Below, piece after piece: positions 5,408 through 6,026 of a DNA stretch of 6,026 bases. Each line of letters begins with the position of its first letter. Position 1 is the stretch's first letter. The DNA is from Bacteroidota bacterium (lineage in GTDB: Bacteria; Bacteroidota; Bacteroidia; Chitinophagales; Chitinophagaceae), in contig CANETM010000107.1 in assembly GCA_947441205.1 (NCBI GenBank), positions 1-6,026 on the forward strand, in the 5' to 3' direction. The notes beneath the pieces are model-generated. The model was not told the DNA's origin. It saw only the letters and a program-made list of their open reading frames with translations, and ran no database searches. The position numbers and the translations under genes were made by a program.

Positions 5408-5848
5408 CTATCTCTTGGCTTTAAAAAAAGCCTGCATTAGCGATGCGCATTCTTCTTGCAGAACGCCGCCCACCAAAGTTGTGGAAGGGTGAAAAGGATT
5501 TTTTTCTGTTACGCGACGGTAACTATTTTTTTCATCGAAGGCACCAAATACAATGTGACCAATTTTATTCCAATACAGTGCGCCAGCACACATTAAACAG
5601 GGCTCAACGGTAACATATAAAGTGGCATCAGGTAAATATTTAGATTGTAAACTTTCACAGGCACTCGTGATGGCTAAAATTTCAGCGTGTGCAGTAACGT
5701 CCTTTAATAGTTGTACTTGATTATATGCCTTTGCTACTATTTTTCCATGCATTACAATCACTGCACCTACAGGCACTTCATCAACGTCAAAGGCCCTCTG
5801 AGCTTGTACGAGGGCCTGACGCATAAATTGTTCATGATTATTTTCCAA
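5408..5848 (-). CDS. tadA: tRNA-specific adenosine deaminase TadA (TTG start)
   Basis: TadA deaminates A34 to inosine in the tRNA-Arg(ACG) anticodon, widening wobble decoding. It is an essential zinc enzyme in most bacteria. The protein has 146 residues, normal length. EVPVGAVIV (24-32) is the first core strand. TAHAEI carries the zinc ligand His54 and the catalytic Glu56. PCLMCAGAL carries zinc ligands Cys84 and Cys87. The region IGHIVFGAFDEKNSY and the final segment (GGVLQEECASLMQAFFKAKR) match TadA rather than cytidine or guanine deaminases. The start is uncertain. TTG at 5846-5848 gives MENNHEQFMRQAL, matching the usual residues ahead of the MRxAL helix. The first in-frame ATG (5822-5824) would begin exactly at that helix. 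An in-frame TAG at 5867-5869 limits any further extension. A large palindrome follows the gene. Confidence 0.94.
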   Translation of the reverse strand: MENNHEQFMRQALVQAQRAFDVDEVPVGAVIVMHGKIVAKAYNQVQLLKDVTAHAEILAITSACESLQSKYLPDATLYVTVEPCLMCAGALYWNKIGHIVFGAFDEKNSYRRVTEKNPFHPSTTLVGGVLQEECASLMQAFFKAKR

Positions 5849-5864
5849 GCGAAATTTTATTTTG

Positions 5865-5910
5865 TGCTATCATCGACAGAATGTATTTTTTGTATACATA
5901 ACTGATAGCA
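5865..5910. repeat. Inverted repeat upstream of tadA
   Basis: TGCTATCA (5865-5872) and TGATAGCA (5903-5910) form a perfect 8-bp outer stem. An inner 6-bp stem, ATGTAT (5881-5886) with ATACAT (5894-5899), has a 7-nt loop, and the two are separated by an asymmetric internal loop. It lies in the 76-bp gap between the upstream minus-strand gene and tadA. No T-run follows it on the minus strand, so it is not a standard terminator. It could be a leader hairpin, an mRNA 3'-end stabiliser or a protein-binding site. Confidence 0.5.
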
Positions 5911-5924
5911 ATTGTATCCTAATA

Positions 5925-6026
5925 TTATAATTTTTGAATCTTAATATTTCTGAAAGCTACTAAATCGCCATGGTCTTGTAAAGCAATATGTCCTGAAAAT
6001 ACTTTTCCAAAATCAGGAGACTCACC
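5925..6026 (-). CDS. DUF1080 / 3-keto-disaccharide hydrolase-like protein (C-terminal 33 residues only)
   Basis: The minus strand is open from the window edge to a TAA at 5925-5927, encoding 33 residues that begin GESPDFGKVFSG. The segment GHIALQDHGDLVAFRNIKIQKL is the characteristic C-terminal end of the DUF1080 family (3-keto-disaccharide hydrolase, a concanavalin-like jelly-roll fold), where G-I-x-LQDHG is followed by FRNI-x-I. These proteins are common in Bacteroidota and planctomycetes, are usually secreted or lipoproteins, and are linked to sugar degradation. The N-terminus, any signal peptide and the catalytic region are outside the window, so substrate and activity cannot be stated. 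It ends 76 bp upstream of tadA on the same strand. Confidence 0.85.
   Translation of the reverse strand, partial: GESPDFGKVFSGHIALQDHGDLVAFRNIKIQKL

Noticed and set aside
5711..5905. Plus-strand open frame opposite the tadA start and the upstream gap
   Set aside because: It is antisense to conserved tadA codons, with a Cys/Tyr/Phe-rich random-looking product.

Overview
The window looks like chromosomal DNA from a Bacteroidota bacterium, probably of the Chitinophagaceae type. It is AT-rich. The evidence is the gene order bamA-ompH-ompH-murI, signal peptides ending in SAQ, few recognisable Shine-Dalgarno sites, and several matches to the Bacteroidota -7 promoter element TAnnTTTG. The family assignments rest on recognised protein motifs; the placement at family level is an inference.

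The left half (1-3221, plus strand) is an envelope cluster. It opens inside bamA, with only the C-terminal barrel present. Two Skp/OmpH-like periplasmic chaperone genes follow, closing with a strong hairpin, and then murI (glutamate racemase, which supplies D-glutamate for peptidoglycan). BamA inserts outer-membrane proteins and Skp-type chaperones escort them, so the first three genes form one functional unit.

The middle (3222-4500, plus strand) carries rpmH (ribosomal protein L34, only 51 codons), a strong intrinsic terminator, rnpA (RNase P protein, apparently with a TTG start), a 21-bp tandem repeat, and yidD (membrane-insertion factor). This is the widespread rpmH-rnpA-yidD block, but yidC does not follow.

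The right part (4549-6026, minus strand) holds a Mn-type superoxide dismutase gene, tadA (tRNA adenosine deaminase, apparently also with a TTG start), and the last 33 codons of a DUF1080 / 3-keto-disaccharide hydrolase-like gene. A likely bidirectional terminator separates yidD from the convergent sod gene. A long, GC-rich imperfect palindrome lies between tadA and sod.

The protein-coding content is ordinary housekeeping, and I see no defence system, CRISPR array, insertion sequence or other obviously new system. The parts that deserve a second look are intergenic: the 21-bp repeat array in the rnpA reading frame, the 67-bp palindrome downstream of tadA, the structured rpmH leader, and the hairpin upstream of tadA.
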